From Halorussus rarus (GTDB lineage: Archaea > Halobacteriota > Halobacteria > Halobacteriales > Haladaptataceae): a DNA stretch of 64,000 nucleotides. The DNA is taken from positions 744,001 to 808,000 of the forward strand of contig NZ_QPMJ01000002.1 of NCBI RefSeq assembly GCF_003369835.1, read 5' to 3'. The notes under the pieces were generated by a model, which was not told where the DNA came from, made no database searches, and saw only the letters and a program-made list of their open reading frames with translations. Position 1 is the stretch's first letter, and each line of letters opens with the position of its first letter. The translations under genes were made by a program, and so were the position numbers. This document shows, in pieces, positions 15,393 through 24,667 of the stretch.

Positions 15393-15935
15393 TCAGAACT
15401 CCTCGTTCAAGTCGTTCGTCCCCCCGCCCGTACTCACGTCGGGACCGGTCTGGATGTCGACGCCCGGGAGCTGGGTGGCGGTCACGCCGGCCGTGTCGCC
15501 CGGACAGCCGACCAGACCGCTGACGATGTACGGCGTCCCCAGTTCGGGCGGCGTGTCCTGCTGGTCGACGTAGATCTGCTTGCGCTCGACCAGCTGCTGG
15601 GCGTCCACGTTCGGGTTCGTCCCGAAGAACCCGCCAAGCGCCCCCTCGTACTCGACGATGATACCCTCCCAGAGCGTCAGCCGCTCGGGCGGCCAGTCGG
15701 CGAACTCGCAGTTCTCGACCGCGCTCACGTCGGGGTTCTCGCTCGTCTTGTCGGTCAGCAGGATTATCTTCCGCTTGAGATCCGCGTTGAGTCGCTCGGG
15801 GTAGTTGAACGCCATTCGGCGGGCGAAGAGCGCCTGGTCCGGTTCGTCCTGCAGCGCGAAGCCGCCCAGGCCGAACGCCCCCACCGCGCTCTGCTTCAGG
15901 AAGCTCCGTCGGTCGATGTCGTTCTCCTCGGTCAT
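15393..15935 (-). CDS. Tat-signal protein of unknown function
   Basis: 180 residues beginning MTEENDIDRRSFLKQSAVGA, a textbook twin-arginine signal (RR at 9-10) with a short hydrophobic core. The mature part contains a long polar region with LNADLKRKIILLTDKTSENP, CEFADWPPERLTLWEGIIVE and a Gly/Thr-rich end (VSTGGGTNDLNEEF). No enzyme motif is recognised. Several gluconate-dehydrogenase-like small subunits have this kind of Tat leader, but the sequence is not close enough for me to assign one. Start ATG 15935 is chosen because it begins the Tat signal. Confidence 0.7.
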   Translation of the reverse strand: MTEENDIDRRSFLKQSAVGAFGLGGFALQDEPDQALFARRMAFNYPERLNADLKRKIILLTDKTSENPDVSAVENCEFADWPPERLTLWEGIIVEYEGALGGFFGTNPNVDAQQLVERKQIYVDQQDTPPELGTPYIVSGLVGCPGDTAGVTATQLPGVDIQTGPDVSTGGGTNDLNEEF

Positions 15936-16073
15936 TTCCCCATCCCGTTCGTGCCAGGGCGCGGACGCCCGTAACGGTTGTTGCCGCCTCGGGAACCCGC
16001 ACCAAGAACAGTGACGGAGCGACCGGGTCCCCACGAATCCGCGGTCCCGACGCCCCGCCTCGGACGCCGCGAG

Positions 16074-18767
16074 CTACCCGGTGTTCTTCATCCCGGCCGC
16101 GATGCCCTTGACGGTCAGCCGGAGGGTGCGCTCCTCCTCGGGGGTGAGGTGGGACTGGCCGAGCAGCTGGGTCTGGAGCAGGTTCAGCGGGTCGACGTAG
16201 GGGTTGCGACGCGACAGGCTCTCCGCGAGCCACTCGCGCCGGAGCAGGCTGTCCCGGCCCGTGATGGCGGTCACGAGCTCGACCGCCCGGTCGTACTCGG
16301 CCTCGATGCGCGGGAAGAACCGGTCGCGGCGGTCCGCGGGCGCGAGGGCGGCGTACTCGGCCGCGATCTCGAGGTCGGTCCGGGCCAGCGCGAGCGCGGC
16401 GTTGTCGAGCGTCGTCCGGAAGAACGGCCACTCGTCGTACATCTCCCCGAGCGTGTCGAGGTCGCCGCCGTCCTCCAGGTACGCGTCGAGTCCCTCGGCG
16501 AGCGCGTACCAGCCGGGCAGGATACACCGGGCCTGGGTCCACGAGAACACCCACGGGATGGCCCGGAGGTCCTCGACCGTGCGCTCGCCCGACCGCGAGG
16601 CCGGCCGCGACCCCATGTTGAGCTCCTCGATGACCTCGATGGGGGTCGCGTCCTCGAAGTACGAGACGAACCCCTCGGTCTCGAGCAGGTCGCGGTACGC
16701 CTCCCGGGCGGCGTCGGCGGCGGTCTCCATCGCCGCCGACCACTCGTCGGGCACCGCCTCGGTCGGCTCGCGGATGGCCTCGTGGCGGGCGCGCACCTGG
16801 GCGTCGAGCATCTGCTCGAGGTTGCGCTCGGCGATGCGGGGGTTGGCGTACTTCTCGGCGATGGCCTCGCCCTGCTCGGTGAACTTGACCTGGCCGGTGA
16901 CCGTCTCGTTCGGCAGCGCGAGCAAGGCGTCGTTCATCGGGCCGCCGCCCCGCGAGATGGAACCCCCGCGACCGTGGAACAGCCGGAGCGTCACGTCGTA
17001 GTCGTCGCAGATGGCCGCCAGCCGCTTCTGGTTGCGGTAGAGGCTCCAGTTGGCCGCCAGGAAGCCGTTCTCCTTGTTGGAGTCCGAGTACCCCAGCATG
17101 ATCTCCTGGGTGCCACCTCTGGCCTCGATTGCGGCCGCATAAGCCTCGTTCTCGAACAGGGTGCCCATGATGCGCCGGGCGCCCGACAGCGCCGACTCGG
17201 TCTCCAGTAGCGGCACCACGTCGATGCCGGCGTAGCCCGGCAGGTCGACGACCCCAGCCTGGTCGGCGAGGAACAGCACTTCGAGCACGTGGCTGGGCTC
17301 CTCGGTCATGCTGATGCAGTAGGTGTCGATGGCCTCGGCGCCGTACCCGGCCTGCCAGTCGGCGGTCCGGTCGAACAAGGTGAGCACCCGGGCCGCGGTG
17401 TCCGAGAGATCGTCGGTGTCGGTCACGTCAATGATTGGATCGTCCTCCAGGACGGCCTCGGTCAGCACCTCGACGCGCTCGTCCTCGCCCATCGCCTCGT
17501 AGTCGATGCCCTCGCGAGCCAGCGCCTCGCCGACCGCCTGGGTGTGGTTCTCCCGGTGGTCGCGCAGGTCGAGGCTCGCCAGCGAGAGCCCGAAGGTGGC
17601 GACCCGCCGCCGGAAGGGGTCGACCTTCGCCTCGGCGACCGTCTCGGCGCCGTTGGCCCGGAGGCTCGCGGCGATGGCGTCGACGTCGGCCAGCAGTTCG
17701 TCCTCGCCCTCGTAGCCGCCGGGTCGCACGCCCCCGACCCGGTCGAGGCGCTCGCGCATCAGCTTCAGCTTCTGGCGGTAGGGTTCGTCGGGGTAGCGCT
17801 CCTCGGCCTCGGCGGCCACGCCGGGCATGCGCTCGCGGTCGGCCTCCAGGCGCTCGCGGAGGGTCTCGCCGACATCGACGCTCCGGTCGTCCTGGCTCAG
17901 CACGCCCGAGAGCCGCTTGCACTCCTCGCGGTAGCGCTCGACCACGACCTCGCGCTGGCGGTCGAGCGTCTCGGCGGTCACCTCGGGGGTGACGTAGGGG
18001 TTGCCGTCCCGGTCGCTGCCGGCCCACGACCGGAACTCGAACAGCTTCGGGATGTCGAGCGAGCCGAACTCCTCGCCGAGTTCGCGCTCGAGTTCGTCGT
18101 ACACCTCGCCCACCACGTCGAAGAGGGTGTTCTCGAGGTACCACTGGACGTTGAGCGCCTCGTCGGTGACCTCCGGCCGGCGCTCGCGGACCTGCGGGGT
18201 CTGCCAGAGGCTGGTGACCTCCGCCTCGAGGTCGCGCTCGACGGCAGCCTCCTCGCGGTCGGTCAGCCGGCGCTCGTCGAGGGTCTCGATGTCGTCGGCG
18301 ACCGCCCGGAGCTTGGCCTTCACCGTCTTGCGCCGGGCCTCGGTCGGGTGGGCGGTGAACGTGGGCTCGACCAGCACGTCGTCGAGCACCCGCTGGACCG
18401 TCTCGGGGTCCGCGCCCGCGTCCGCCAGCACCTCGGCGGTCTCGGCCACGCTGTCGGCCAGCGTCCCGTCCTGAGAGCCCTCGCGGACCGCCCGGACCCG
18501 CTCGCGCTCCTCGGCGAGGTTGATGAGCTCGAAGTAGGTGGCGAACGCGCGGGCCACGACGCCCGCCCGCTCGGGCTGGAGGCCGGCGAGCTGGGCCCTG
18601 AGCGGGTCTCGGCTCTCGGCGTCGCCCCGTCGGTAGTCGATGGCCCCGGTCCGGACCGACTCGACCACCTCGAACGCCTCGGCCGATGCCTGGTCCTCCA
18701 GCACGTCCCCGAGCAGCGCCCCGAGTTCGCGGACGTCCCGGCGCACGTCTCTGGCGTGGAGTTGCAT
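16074..18767 (-). CDS. ppc: Phosphoenolpyruvate carboxylase
   Basis: 897 residues, the length of bacterial-type PEP carboxylase, which adds bicarbonate to PEP to form oxaloacetate and feeds the TCA cycle. Signature segments are VEPTFTAHPTEARRKTVKAK (catalytic His near 138), GGTQEIMLGYSDSNKENGFL and LRLFHGRGGSISRGGGPMND, which bind PEP and Mg. The C-terminus ends GIAAGMKNTG, the conserved terminal loop. The ATG at 18767 begins the family N-terminus MQLHARDVRRDVRELG. Stands alone between a Tat protein and a divergent DCC gene. Confidence 0.97.
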   Translation of the reverse strand: MQLHARDVRRDVRELGALLGDVLEDQASAEAFEVVESVRTGAIDYRRGDAESRDPLRAQLAGLQPERAGVVARAFATYFELINLAEERERVRAVREGSQDGTLADSVAETAEVLADAGADPETVQRVLDDVLVEPTFTAHPTEARRKTVKAKLRAVADDIETLDERRLTDREEAAVERDLEAEVTSLWQTPQVRERRPEVTDEALNVQWYLENTLFDVVGEVYDELERELGEEFGSLDIPKLFEFRSWAGSDRDGNPYVTPEVTAETLDRQREVVVERYREECKRLSGVLSQDDRSVDVGETLRERLEADRERMPGVAAEAEERYPDEPYRQKLKLMRERLDRVGGVRPGGYEGEDELLADVDAIAASLRANGAETVAEAKVDPFRRRVATFGLSLASLDLRDHRENHTQAVGEALAREGIDYEAMGEDERVEVLTEAVLEDDPIIDVTDTDDLSDTAARVLTLFDRTADWQAGYGAEAIDTYCISMTEEPSHVLEVLFLADQAGVVDLPGYAGIDVVPLLETESALSGARRIMGTLFENEAYAAAIEARGGTQEIMLGYSDSNKENGFLAANWSLYRNQKRLAAICDDYDVTLRLFHGRGGSISRGGGPMNDALLALPNETVTGQVKFTEQGEAIAEKYANPRIAERNLEQMLDAQVRARHEAIREPTEAVPDEWSAAMETAADAAREAYRDLLETEGFVSYFEDATPIEVIEELNMGSRPASRSGERTVEDLRAIPWVFSWTQARCILPGWYALAEGLDAYLEDGGDLDTLGEMYDEWPFFRTTLDNAALALARTDLEIAAEYAALAPADRRDRFFPRIEAEYDRAVELVTAITGRDSLLRREWLAESLSRRNPYVDPLNLLQTQLLGQSHLTPEEERTLRLTVKGIAAGMKNTG

Positions 18768-18903
18768 GCCACGCCCTTCGTGACGGCGGGGCTAAAACGT
18801 CCGGAAGCCGGAAAAATTGCCACTCGATAACGAGTAAACTCTCAGCTCGTTTCCGCGAGGCGGTTCCAGCAGGAATTAGTTCCCGACGCCCGTCGGTCCG
18901 CGT

Positions 18904-19293
18904 ATGAGCGAGGTCACCCTCGTCTACGACGACGACTGCGGCTTCTGCACGTGGTGGGCCGACTTCTTCGAGCGCCGGTCGGAGTTCCGGGTCGTGGGCT
19001 TCGCGGAGCTCACCGACGAGGAGCGCGACCGGCTCCCGGACGACTACGAGGAGTGCTCGCACCTGCTGGCCGACGGCCGGGTGTACTCCTGCGGCGAGTC
19101 GCTGGAGCAGGCGCTCGTCCGGTCGGACGTCGGGGAGGACGCGGGGCCGGTAGTCGGGTTCCTCCGGAGCTTCGAGGACTACGAACGGCTCCGGGAGAAC
19201 GCCTACCGGGCGGTCGCGGACAACCGCGACCTGTTCGGGAAGGTCGTCTCGAAGACGCCGCCGGCGAGGCGAGAGTCCGAGGACCGCGAGTAG
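18904..19293 (+). CDS. DCC-family (DUF393) thiol-disulfide oxidoreductase-like protein
   Basis: 129 residues beginning SEVTLVYDDDCGFCTWWADF, the DCC motif (DxxCxxC) of the DUF393 family, in a thioredoxin-like fold. Proteins of this family often occur beside HTTM or lipase-maturation-factor membrane proteins. That is the case here: the LMF-like gene is convergent and ends 14 bases downstream. Its role is likely redox handling of thiols during maturation of exported proteins (inference). Confidence 0.85.
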   Translation: MSEVTLVYDDDCGFCTWWADFFERRSEFRVVGFAELTDEERDRLPDDYEECSHLLADGRVYSCGESLEQALVRSDVGEDAGPVVGFLRSFEDYERLRENAYRAVADNRDLFGKVVSKTPPARRESEDRE

Positions 19294-19306
19294 TCGGGGT
19301 CGAACG

Positions 19307-20803
19307 TCACCGGCGGCGGGCCCGACCCCGGGTCCGATGGCCCGTTCCGAGGTCGTCGCGCGACACCGGCCGGACGTAGCTGCCGACGCGCTCGCGGGAC
19401 CACCACCGGCCGGTCTCGGCGCGCTCCTCGGGCGACGTGAACTCGTAGCGGTACCGGACCGCCCGGACGTGGGTCGGCGGCTCGTCGGGGAAGGGGTTCG
19501 TGCGAAGCAAGCCCAGCACCCGCTCGTCGCCCTCCAGGAGCTTCTCCAGCAGGCGCCCGAACCACCGGTGGCGGCCGGCCGAGGGCGACATCGCGGCGAA
19601 CCAGAGCTGCCAGTCGAGCCGCAGGTGGTAGGGCGCGACCTGCGGCGGCCGGCGCTCGGGGTCGGTCGGCTTCCCCTCGAAGGTGTACGCCTCCCACTCG
19701 GTGTCGGGCGTTACCTCCTCGTCGCGCGTCCCCTCGACCACGATCTCGTAGCGCCGGCGGGTGATGGAGCCGAACGCGCCGTAGGTGTTGACGAGGTGGA
19801 GCGGGTCGAACGCGGTGTTCATCACCTGCTCGGACGAGACCATGTTGAGCGTCGGCCGGACGCTGAGCGCCAGCACCGCAGCGGTCACGCCGCCGACCGC
19901 GACCCAGAACCACAGGGGGAGCGCGACGGTCGCCGGCGCCGCGACCGGGAGGCCGAGCGCGCCGAACGCCCCGGTCAGCGCCGAGTCGGCGAACGTCGGG
20001 ACCGCGAGCACCACCGTCAGCGCGTTGAGCCACGAGAAGTTGCCGGTCACCATCAGCCAGCCCTGGAACAGGACGGTGGCGACGCCCGCCAGCGCGGCGA
20101 CCGGCTGGGGCGCGAAGTAGAGGAACGGCACCGCGAGTTCGACGACGTGGTTGACGACGACCGCGGCCCTGTGGACCGACGCCGGCAGGTGGTGGACGTA
20201 CCAGCTCGCCGGGTTCGGCATCGGCTGGGTCTCGTAGTGGTACTCCATGCAGGTCAGGTCGCGCCAGCACTCGTCGCCCCGGAGCTTGATGAGGCCCGCG
20301 CCGAACATGTTGCGGAACAGCACCCACCGCAGCAGCCAGACGACCGGCCACGCGACCGCGAACGGGCCGGCACCGAGGAAGACGGCGAGGAAGCCGGTCT
20401 CGAGCAGCATGGACTCCCAGCCGAAGCCGTAGAACACCCGGCCGGCGTTGACGAACGAGAGGTAGAGCCCCCACAGCGCGGTCCAGAGCGCCATCGACGC
20501 CGGGAGGACGAACTGTCGAGGGAGCCACGAGGGCGCGCCGACGAGCGCGAGCGCCGAGAGGCCGACGCCCGCCCACGCCGCCAGGCCGACGGCGCGGTCG
20601 GAAGGGAAGAAGTAGAAGAGGCTCGGACGCTCGCGGAACTCGGCGTGCTCAGCATACTCGTCGAGAGGCAGCAGGCCGTCTTCGCCCGCGAGCGCCCGGA
20701 ACTGGTTCGCCGCGACCAGGAACGCCAGCAGGTAGATGACCGCGAGCCCCCGGTGAAACAGGAGCCGGACGAGCCAGTAGCTCTCGGGTCCCCAGAGGGG
20801 CAT
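19307..20803 (-). CDS. Lipase maturation factor (LMF) family membrane protein
   Basis: 498 residues with about nine membrane helices in the first two thirds and a C-terminal soluble domain. Family landmarks are LLETGFLAVFLG, WLLRWVLFRNMFGAGLIKLR with GDECWRDLTCMEYHYETQP, and LRLDWQLWFAAMSPSAGRHR before the last domain. In animals LMF1 is an ER chaperone for lipases; prokaryotic members are unstudied. The C-terminal Arg-rich tail (GTGHRTRGRARRR) is unusual for an acidic halophile. Convergent with the DCC gene. Confidence 0.9.
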   Translation of the reverse strand: MPLWGPESYWLVRLLFHRGLAVIYLLAFLVAANQFRALAGEDGLLPLDEYAEHAEFRERPSLFYFFPSDRAVGLAAWAGVGLSALALVGAPSWLPRQFVLPASMALWTALWGLYLSFVNAGRVFYGFGWESMLLETGFLAVFLGAGPFAVAWPVVWLLRWVLFRNMFGAGLIKLRGDECWRDLTCMEYHYETQPMPNPASWYVHHLPASVHRAAVVVNHVVELAVPFLYFAPQPVAALAGVATVLFQGWLMVTGNFSWLNALTVVLAVPTFADSALTGAFGALGLPVAAPATVALPLWFWVAVGGVTAAVLALSVRPTLNMVSSEQVMNTAFDPLHLVNTYGAFGSITRRRYEIVVEGTRDEEVTPDTEWEAYTFEGKPTDPERRPPQVAPYHLRLDWQLWFAAMSPSAGRHRWFGRLLEKLLEGDERVLGLLRTNPFPDEPPTHVRAVRYRYEFTSPEERAETGRWWSRERVGSYVRPVSRDDLGTGHRTRGRARRR

Positions 20804-20867
20804 GTGTGTCGGTGAGCGCCCGGACGCTCAAAGGCGTGACGAGACGGCCGAAACGAGGCGACGGTCG

Positions 20868-21173
20868 CTACGGTTCGGTGACGGTCACCAGGCCGGTGCT
20901 GTCGACCGTCACCTCGTAGCCGGCGTACGCGAACTCGACCGCCCCGGTCCGCGAGTCGTCGACGTGGCGGAACAGCGCGTCGAGCGCGTCGGGGTCGACC
21001 GCGTCGTAGAGCGGGTCGAGCCGCTGGTCCGGGTCCTCACCGGCCGAACTCCTGTCGGAGAACGCCGCGACCGCGCGGACGACCGCCTCCGAGAGCGACT
21101 CGTCGCTCGCCGCCCGATAGTAGTACGTGTCGCCCGTCCGCCACCCGTCCCCGGCGTCGCTCGCTGATGTCAT
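20868..21173 (-). CDS. HalOD1 output-domain protein
   Basis: 101 residues. Short N-terminus, then SLSEAVVRAVAAFSDRSSAG, DPLYDAVDPDALDALFRHVD and a terminal beta hairpin GAVEFAYAGYEVTVDSTGLV, matching the haloarchaea-specific HalOD1 domain. It is presumed to be a signalling output module. It is the second HalOD1 protein in the window. It lies 55 bases downstream of the HTH-10 gene on the same strand, so they may be co-transcribed. Confidence 0.82.
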   Translation of the reverse strand: MTSASDAGDGWRTGDTYYYRAASDESLSEAVVRAVAAFSDRSSAGEDPDQRLDPLYDAVDPDALDALFRHVDDSRTGAVEFAYAGYEVTVDSTGLVTVTEP

Positions 21174-21228
21174 GGTGACGAGTAGGGCGCGGCCGACCGA
21201 ACGCCACCGGGTTCACCCAGTTATCGGT

Positions 21229-21897
21229 TTAAGTATCCCCCGCCAGCGCGAGGGTGTTGCGGAGCAGGTTGCGCTGGCCCCGCCGGAGCCGCCGGGAGAG
21301 CGCGGTGGTCGAGACGCCCAGGTCGTCGGCGATCTCGGCCATCTTCGCGGCCCGCGGGACGTCGAAGTAGCCGGCCTCCAGCGCGCACAGCAGCGCCTCG
21401 CGCTGGGGGTCCGTGACGCCGTACCGGTTCGCGACGCCGCCGTCGTTGGCGACCGCCTCCTCGTCGTAGAGCTGTTCGAGGCCGAACGCCATCCCCCGCT
21501 CGCGGCAGGCCTCGCGGAACGCGGCCAGTGCCTCGCGCGACGGGAACCGGGCCAGCATCTCCAGTCGGTCGGCCGTCAGGGAGAGGTCGATGATCGTGAT
21601 GTCCTGCTCGACCACGATGGAGTGGAGCATCTGCTGGCGGGTCTCCTCGCCGAGCGTGACCCGGTAGAGCCGGCGGTCGGGGAGCGCGGTGAGCCGCTCC
21701 CAGTCCGCGACGGCGGGGTCGTCGGTCATCGCGGCTTCGTAGGTCTCGAAGTCGTCGCCGGAGGCCCAGAAGATGACCCGCCACGCCTCGTCGGAGTCGG
21801 GACGGACGTCCTCGAGCGTGGCCACCATGTCCGGGACGGCCGAGAGCGCGACCTGGCCGGGCTGGGAGTCGGTCTCGACTCTGCCGATGAGCCCCAT
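21229..21897 (-). CDS. HTH-10 (Bat-like) transcriptional regulator
   Basis: 222 residues. The C-terminal HTH-10 domain reads VTDPQREALLCALEAGYFDV, then MAEIADDLGVSTTALSRRLR and RGQRNLLRNTLAL. The N-terminal half (about 1-150) is a sensory region of the kind found in this family and is not close to those of the other two HTH-10 proteins in the window. Probably co-transcribed with the downstream HalOD1 gene, which would pair a signalling module with a regulator. Confidence 0.87.
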   Translation of the reverse strand: MGLIGRVETDSQPGQVALSAVPDMVATLEDVRPDSDEAWRVIFWASGDDFETYEAAMTDDPAVADWERLTALPDRRLYRVTLGEETRQQMLHSIVVEQDITIIDLSLTADRLEMLARFPSREALAAFREACRERGMAFGLEQLYDEEAVANDGGVANRYGVTDPQREALLCALEAGYFDVPRAAKMAEIADDLGVSTTALSRRLRRGQRNLLRNTLALAGDT

Positions 21898-21992
21898 GAA
21901 GGTTCGTTATGGTTCGGGCGGGGAGAGTATTTCGCCGAACCCCGCGAGAAGTGAGAGGTCCTCCATCTGACGGGGCGACGGCGGATCGGCGC

Positions 21993-22322
21993 CTAGCTGT
22001 ACTCGCGCCACCGGTGTCCGCACTCCTGGCACTTGAAGAACCGCGTCGGCGGTTCGTCGGCGGCGCCGGTCTGCTTGATGGTGTACCACGCCTTGCCGTG
22101 GCCGCACTCCTCACAGGTCACGTCCTCGGCGGTGGGTTTGCCCTCGAAGTTGGCGTCCTCGGAGGTCTCGATGACGTCGTCGTCGGTCTGGGCCTCGGTG
22201 GAGACGAACTCGGCGGCCAGTTCCTCGTCCTTGGCGTCGGTGTGCTGGCAGTCGTCGTTCGAGCAGACCATCTTCGACCCCATGGACTTCATCATGGAGC
22301 CGCATTCGTCGCAGAACTGCAT
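21993..22322 (-). CDS. Transcription factor S (TFS), RNA polymerase cleavage factor
   Basis: 109 residues with an N-terminal zinc ribbon (C4, C7, C20, C25 in MQFCDECGSMMKSMG and MVCSNDDC) and a C-terminal TFIIS-type ribbon (C70, C73, C98, C101). The hairpin TGAADEPPTRFF carries the Asp-Glu pair (89-90) that complements the polymerase active site for transcript cleavage. TFS rescues backtracked RNA polymerase. Start ATG 22322 begins the first ribbon; the longer upstream frame is antisense to the J-domain gene. Confidence 0.95.
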   Translation of the reverse strand: MQFCDECGSMMKSMGSKMVCSNDDCQHTDAKDEELAAEFVSTEAQTDDDVIETSEDANFEGKPTAEDVTCEECGHGKAWYTIKQTGAADEPPTRFFKCQECGHRWREYS

Positions 22323-22487
22323 ACCCGGCGCTAGCGGGCGACTCCCCATAAGCGCCACGCTCGGCGCCGTCTCGTCGGGGAATCTCCGGGACAGGAGCGC
22401 CCCGCGGTCGGACGAACCCCGAGCCGGCTCGTTCGCGCCGTCACGCCATGCGGGACGCTTACGGTCCCGGACCACGAAGGCCGGATC

Positions 22488-23048
22488 GTGCAGGAAGACC
22501 GGCTCTTGTTCGGACTGGCGGCGGTCCTCGCGGGCATCGCCACCCTGGAGTTCGTCCTGGCGTTCGTCTACACCCCCGCGCTGTTCGCCATCGCCGTCCC
22601 GTTCGGCGTGGCCGCCTACCTGGTGTGGTACCACGCCAGCGGGCGGCTCCGCGAGCGGGTCGCGAGCGGCCGGGCCGGGAGCTACCGGCGGGCCGAGACC
22701 GAGACCGGCGGCTTCGGCGCCGGCCCGCGGGACTCCTTCACCGGGCGGCGGGGGTTCGACGCCGACGGCGGCGGGACGCGGGCGGGGCAGGCCGGCGGGC
22801 GACGAGCCGCAGGTGCCCGGGGGGCACGCACCGGCCGGGGCGGCGCGGCGAGCGCGGTCCGGGACTCCGGGCCGAGCGCGGCCGAGGCCTACCGCGTCCT
22901 GGGGCTCGACCCCGACGCCGACGGCGAAGCGGTCCGGCGGGCCTACCGCGAGAGGGTCAAGGAGGTCCACCCCGACCGGGAGTCCGGCGACGAGGAGGAG
23001 TTCAAGCGCGTGAAGGAGGCCTACGAACGCCTCCAGGCGCGGAACTGA
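22488..23048 (+). CDS. J-domain protein with N-terminal membrane helices
   Basis: 186 residues. Two membrane helices near 7-27 and 30-47 are followed by a basic Arg/Gly-rich linker (about 50-125) and a C-terminal J domain: AYRVLGLDPDADGEAVRRAY, then ERVKEVHPDRESGDEEEFKR, with the HPD tripeptide needed to stimulate Hsp70 ATPase. It probably recruits DnaK to the membrane. The GTG at 22488 begins just before the first helix and gives the full membrane anchor. Confidence 0.87.
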   Translation: MQEDRLLFGLAAVLAGIATLEFVLAFVYTPALFAIAVPFGVAAYLVWYHASGRLRERVASGRAGSYRRAETETGGFGAGPRDSFTGRRGFDADGGGTRAGQAGGRRAAGARGARTGRGGAASAVRDSGPSAAEAYRVLGLDPDADGEAVRRAYRERVKEVHPDRESGDEEEFKRVKEAYERLQARN

Positions 23049-23117
23049 GGGCCGAACTCGGCCTCGACGACGCGGTCCGACTCCGGCAACCCCGCAGGCA
23101 GCGCGGGTATCACCAAT

Positions 23118-23130
23118 CGGATTTATTACG
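23118..23130 (+). promoter_or_regulatory. TATA-type promoter element of the surface protein gene
   Basis: CGGATTTATTACG, in an AT-rich stretch 37-49 bases before the ATG at 23167. The identical 13 bases occur at 47217-47229 in front of carB, suggesting a strong, widely used promoter core. The distance implies a short 5' leader of about 15 bases here. Confidence 0.5.
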
Positions 23131-23166
23131 GATGGGTCATAACACGTCGCTTACTTTCACCCCGCC

Positions 23167-24609
23167 ATGTCAGCGAGACTTCCCCGACTCCGCGCCGCCG
23201 CCCTCGTCACGCTGCTGCTCGCGGCGGCCGTCGCGCCGGCCGTCGGCGCGAGCTCGACCGCCGCGAGCGCCTCCTTCTCGCCGACGGTCACATACGGGGT
23301 CCGGGGCGACGTGGCGAACATCACCGTCCAGGCCTCGGACGGCGGTATCGTCAACATCGGGTCGCAGTCAGAGGCGTTCTGGATGCAGGTCAAGGTCGGC
23401 AACGGGAAGACCCAGCTCAGGTTGAACACCTACCGGGCGGGCGTCGCGGACACCGAGGCCGAAGTCAAGCGGGCGCTGTCGGGCGGTACGGTGGTCCGCG
23501 CCGCGCCGACCCCGGTCGACAAGCCGCTTGAGGCCGCCAAGTACGATCTGAACGTCACCAGGGACGGCCGGGAGATCGCGCTCGGAAAGCTCGTCCTCGA
23601 CGAGCGGGCGACCAACGGCATCGACGCCCGCATCGCGCCGTCGTCGCTGAAGGTGGCGGAACTGAAGAAGAAGTCGAAGATCGTCGGGGCGACGAGGGCG
23701 CCGTGGGGGAACAACTCGGTCGCCCGCGGCGACTGGCTCGCGGTCCACGTCAACGCAACCGGGCTGAAGGGGCTGTTCGCGTACAAGGGCCTCGGCAGCG
23801 CGAGCGGCGTCGACCTCCGGTTCGAGCAGACCGAGGGCGTCATGAACGCCGACCTGAACGAGTTCGACGGGGACGACGCCGAGCGGTTCGTCCCCGTCGA
23901 GGACGGGTTCTACGTCTTCGTGGACACCGACGAGCACGACATCGAGGCGCGCGACCGGTACAACGTGAGCTTCGTGATCGAGGCCGGTAGCAAGCTCTCG
24001 AAGCACAAGGAGGTCGTCTCCACCTCGTTCAGGGTCGCCCCCAGGAGGGTCACCGTCGAGCGAAACGGGCCGGGCGACGAGGTCGTCGTGGAGGGCAAGG
24101 CGACCATCGCCGGAACCACGACGCTGACCCCCGGCTCGACCATCAACGTCACCGTCCGGGACGACGGGATGCCCCCGTTCCACCAGTCGCGGACCGTGCG
24201 GGTTTCGGCCAACCGGACGTTCGGGACCGCCATCGACTTCTCGGACCTCCAGCCCGGCCGAACGTTCGAGATCAGACTCGTCGACCAGGGCCGGACCGTC
24301 CCCGGTATGGTCGAGCCCGAGGAGACGACGACGGCGGCCCCCAACACGACGACCGCGACGACGATCACGACGGTACCGACGACCACGACGACTACCGCGG
24401 CCACGACGACAACCACCGCGACGACCACGGCCGAGGGCCTCACGCAGGCCGCCGGACCGGGCACCGAGCGCCCGCTGCGCCAGCAGGCCGTGCGCGAGGG
24501 CGGCGAGGAGAGCAGCGGCGGCCCCGTCCCGGGGTTCGGCCCGACCGCGGGCGTCGTCGCGGTGCTGGCGGCCGCCGTGCTGGCTGCCCGGAGGGGACGA
24601 GGGAGATGA
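23167..24609 (+). CDS. PGF-CTERM surface protein (BGTF-domain-like)
   Basis: 480 residues. Sec signal peptide (about 1-27, ending VAPAVGA). The mature protein starts with a beta-rich domain (SFSPTVTYGVRGDVANITVQ, then GGIVNIGSQSEAFWMQVKVG) like the surface-glycoprotein BGTF domain. There are several N-glycosylation sequons, a Thr-rich, probably O-glycosylated stalk at about 385-430, and the C-terminal sorting signal PGFGPTAGVVAVLAAAVLAA followed by RRGRGR. PGF-CTERM proteins are cut and lipid-anchored by archaeosortase A. It likely belongs to the cell envelope. Confidence 0.88.
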   Translation: MSARLPRLRAAALVTLLLAAAVAPAVGASSTAASASFSPTVTYGVRGDVANITVQASDGGIVNIGSQSEAFWMQVKVGNGKTQLRLNTYRAGVADTEAEVKRALSGGTVVRAAPTPVDKPLEAAKYDLNVTRDGREIALGKLVLDERATNGIDARIAPSSLKVAELKKKSKIVGATRAPWGNNSVARGDWLAVHVNATGLKGLFAYKGLGSASGVDLRFEQTEGVMNADLNEFDGDDAERFVPVEDGFYVFVDTDEHDIEARDRYNVSFVIEAGSKLSKHKEVVSTSFRVAPRRVTVERNGPGDEVVVEGKATIAGTTTLTPGSTINVTVRDDGMPPFHQSRTVRVSANRTFGTAIDFSDLQPGRTFEIRLVDQGRTVPGMVEPEETTTAAPNTTTATTITTVPTTTTTTAATTTTTATTTAEGLTQAAGPGTERPLRQQAVREGGEESSGGPVPGFGPTAGVVAVLAAAVLAARRGRGR

Positions 24610-24667
24610 ATTTTTATACGGTGACTGATGATATGAACGCGAACGCGGTTCCCCGCGCGGTGAAATA

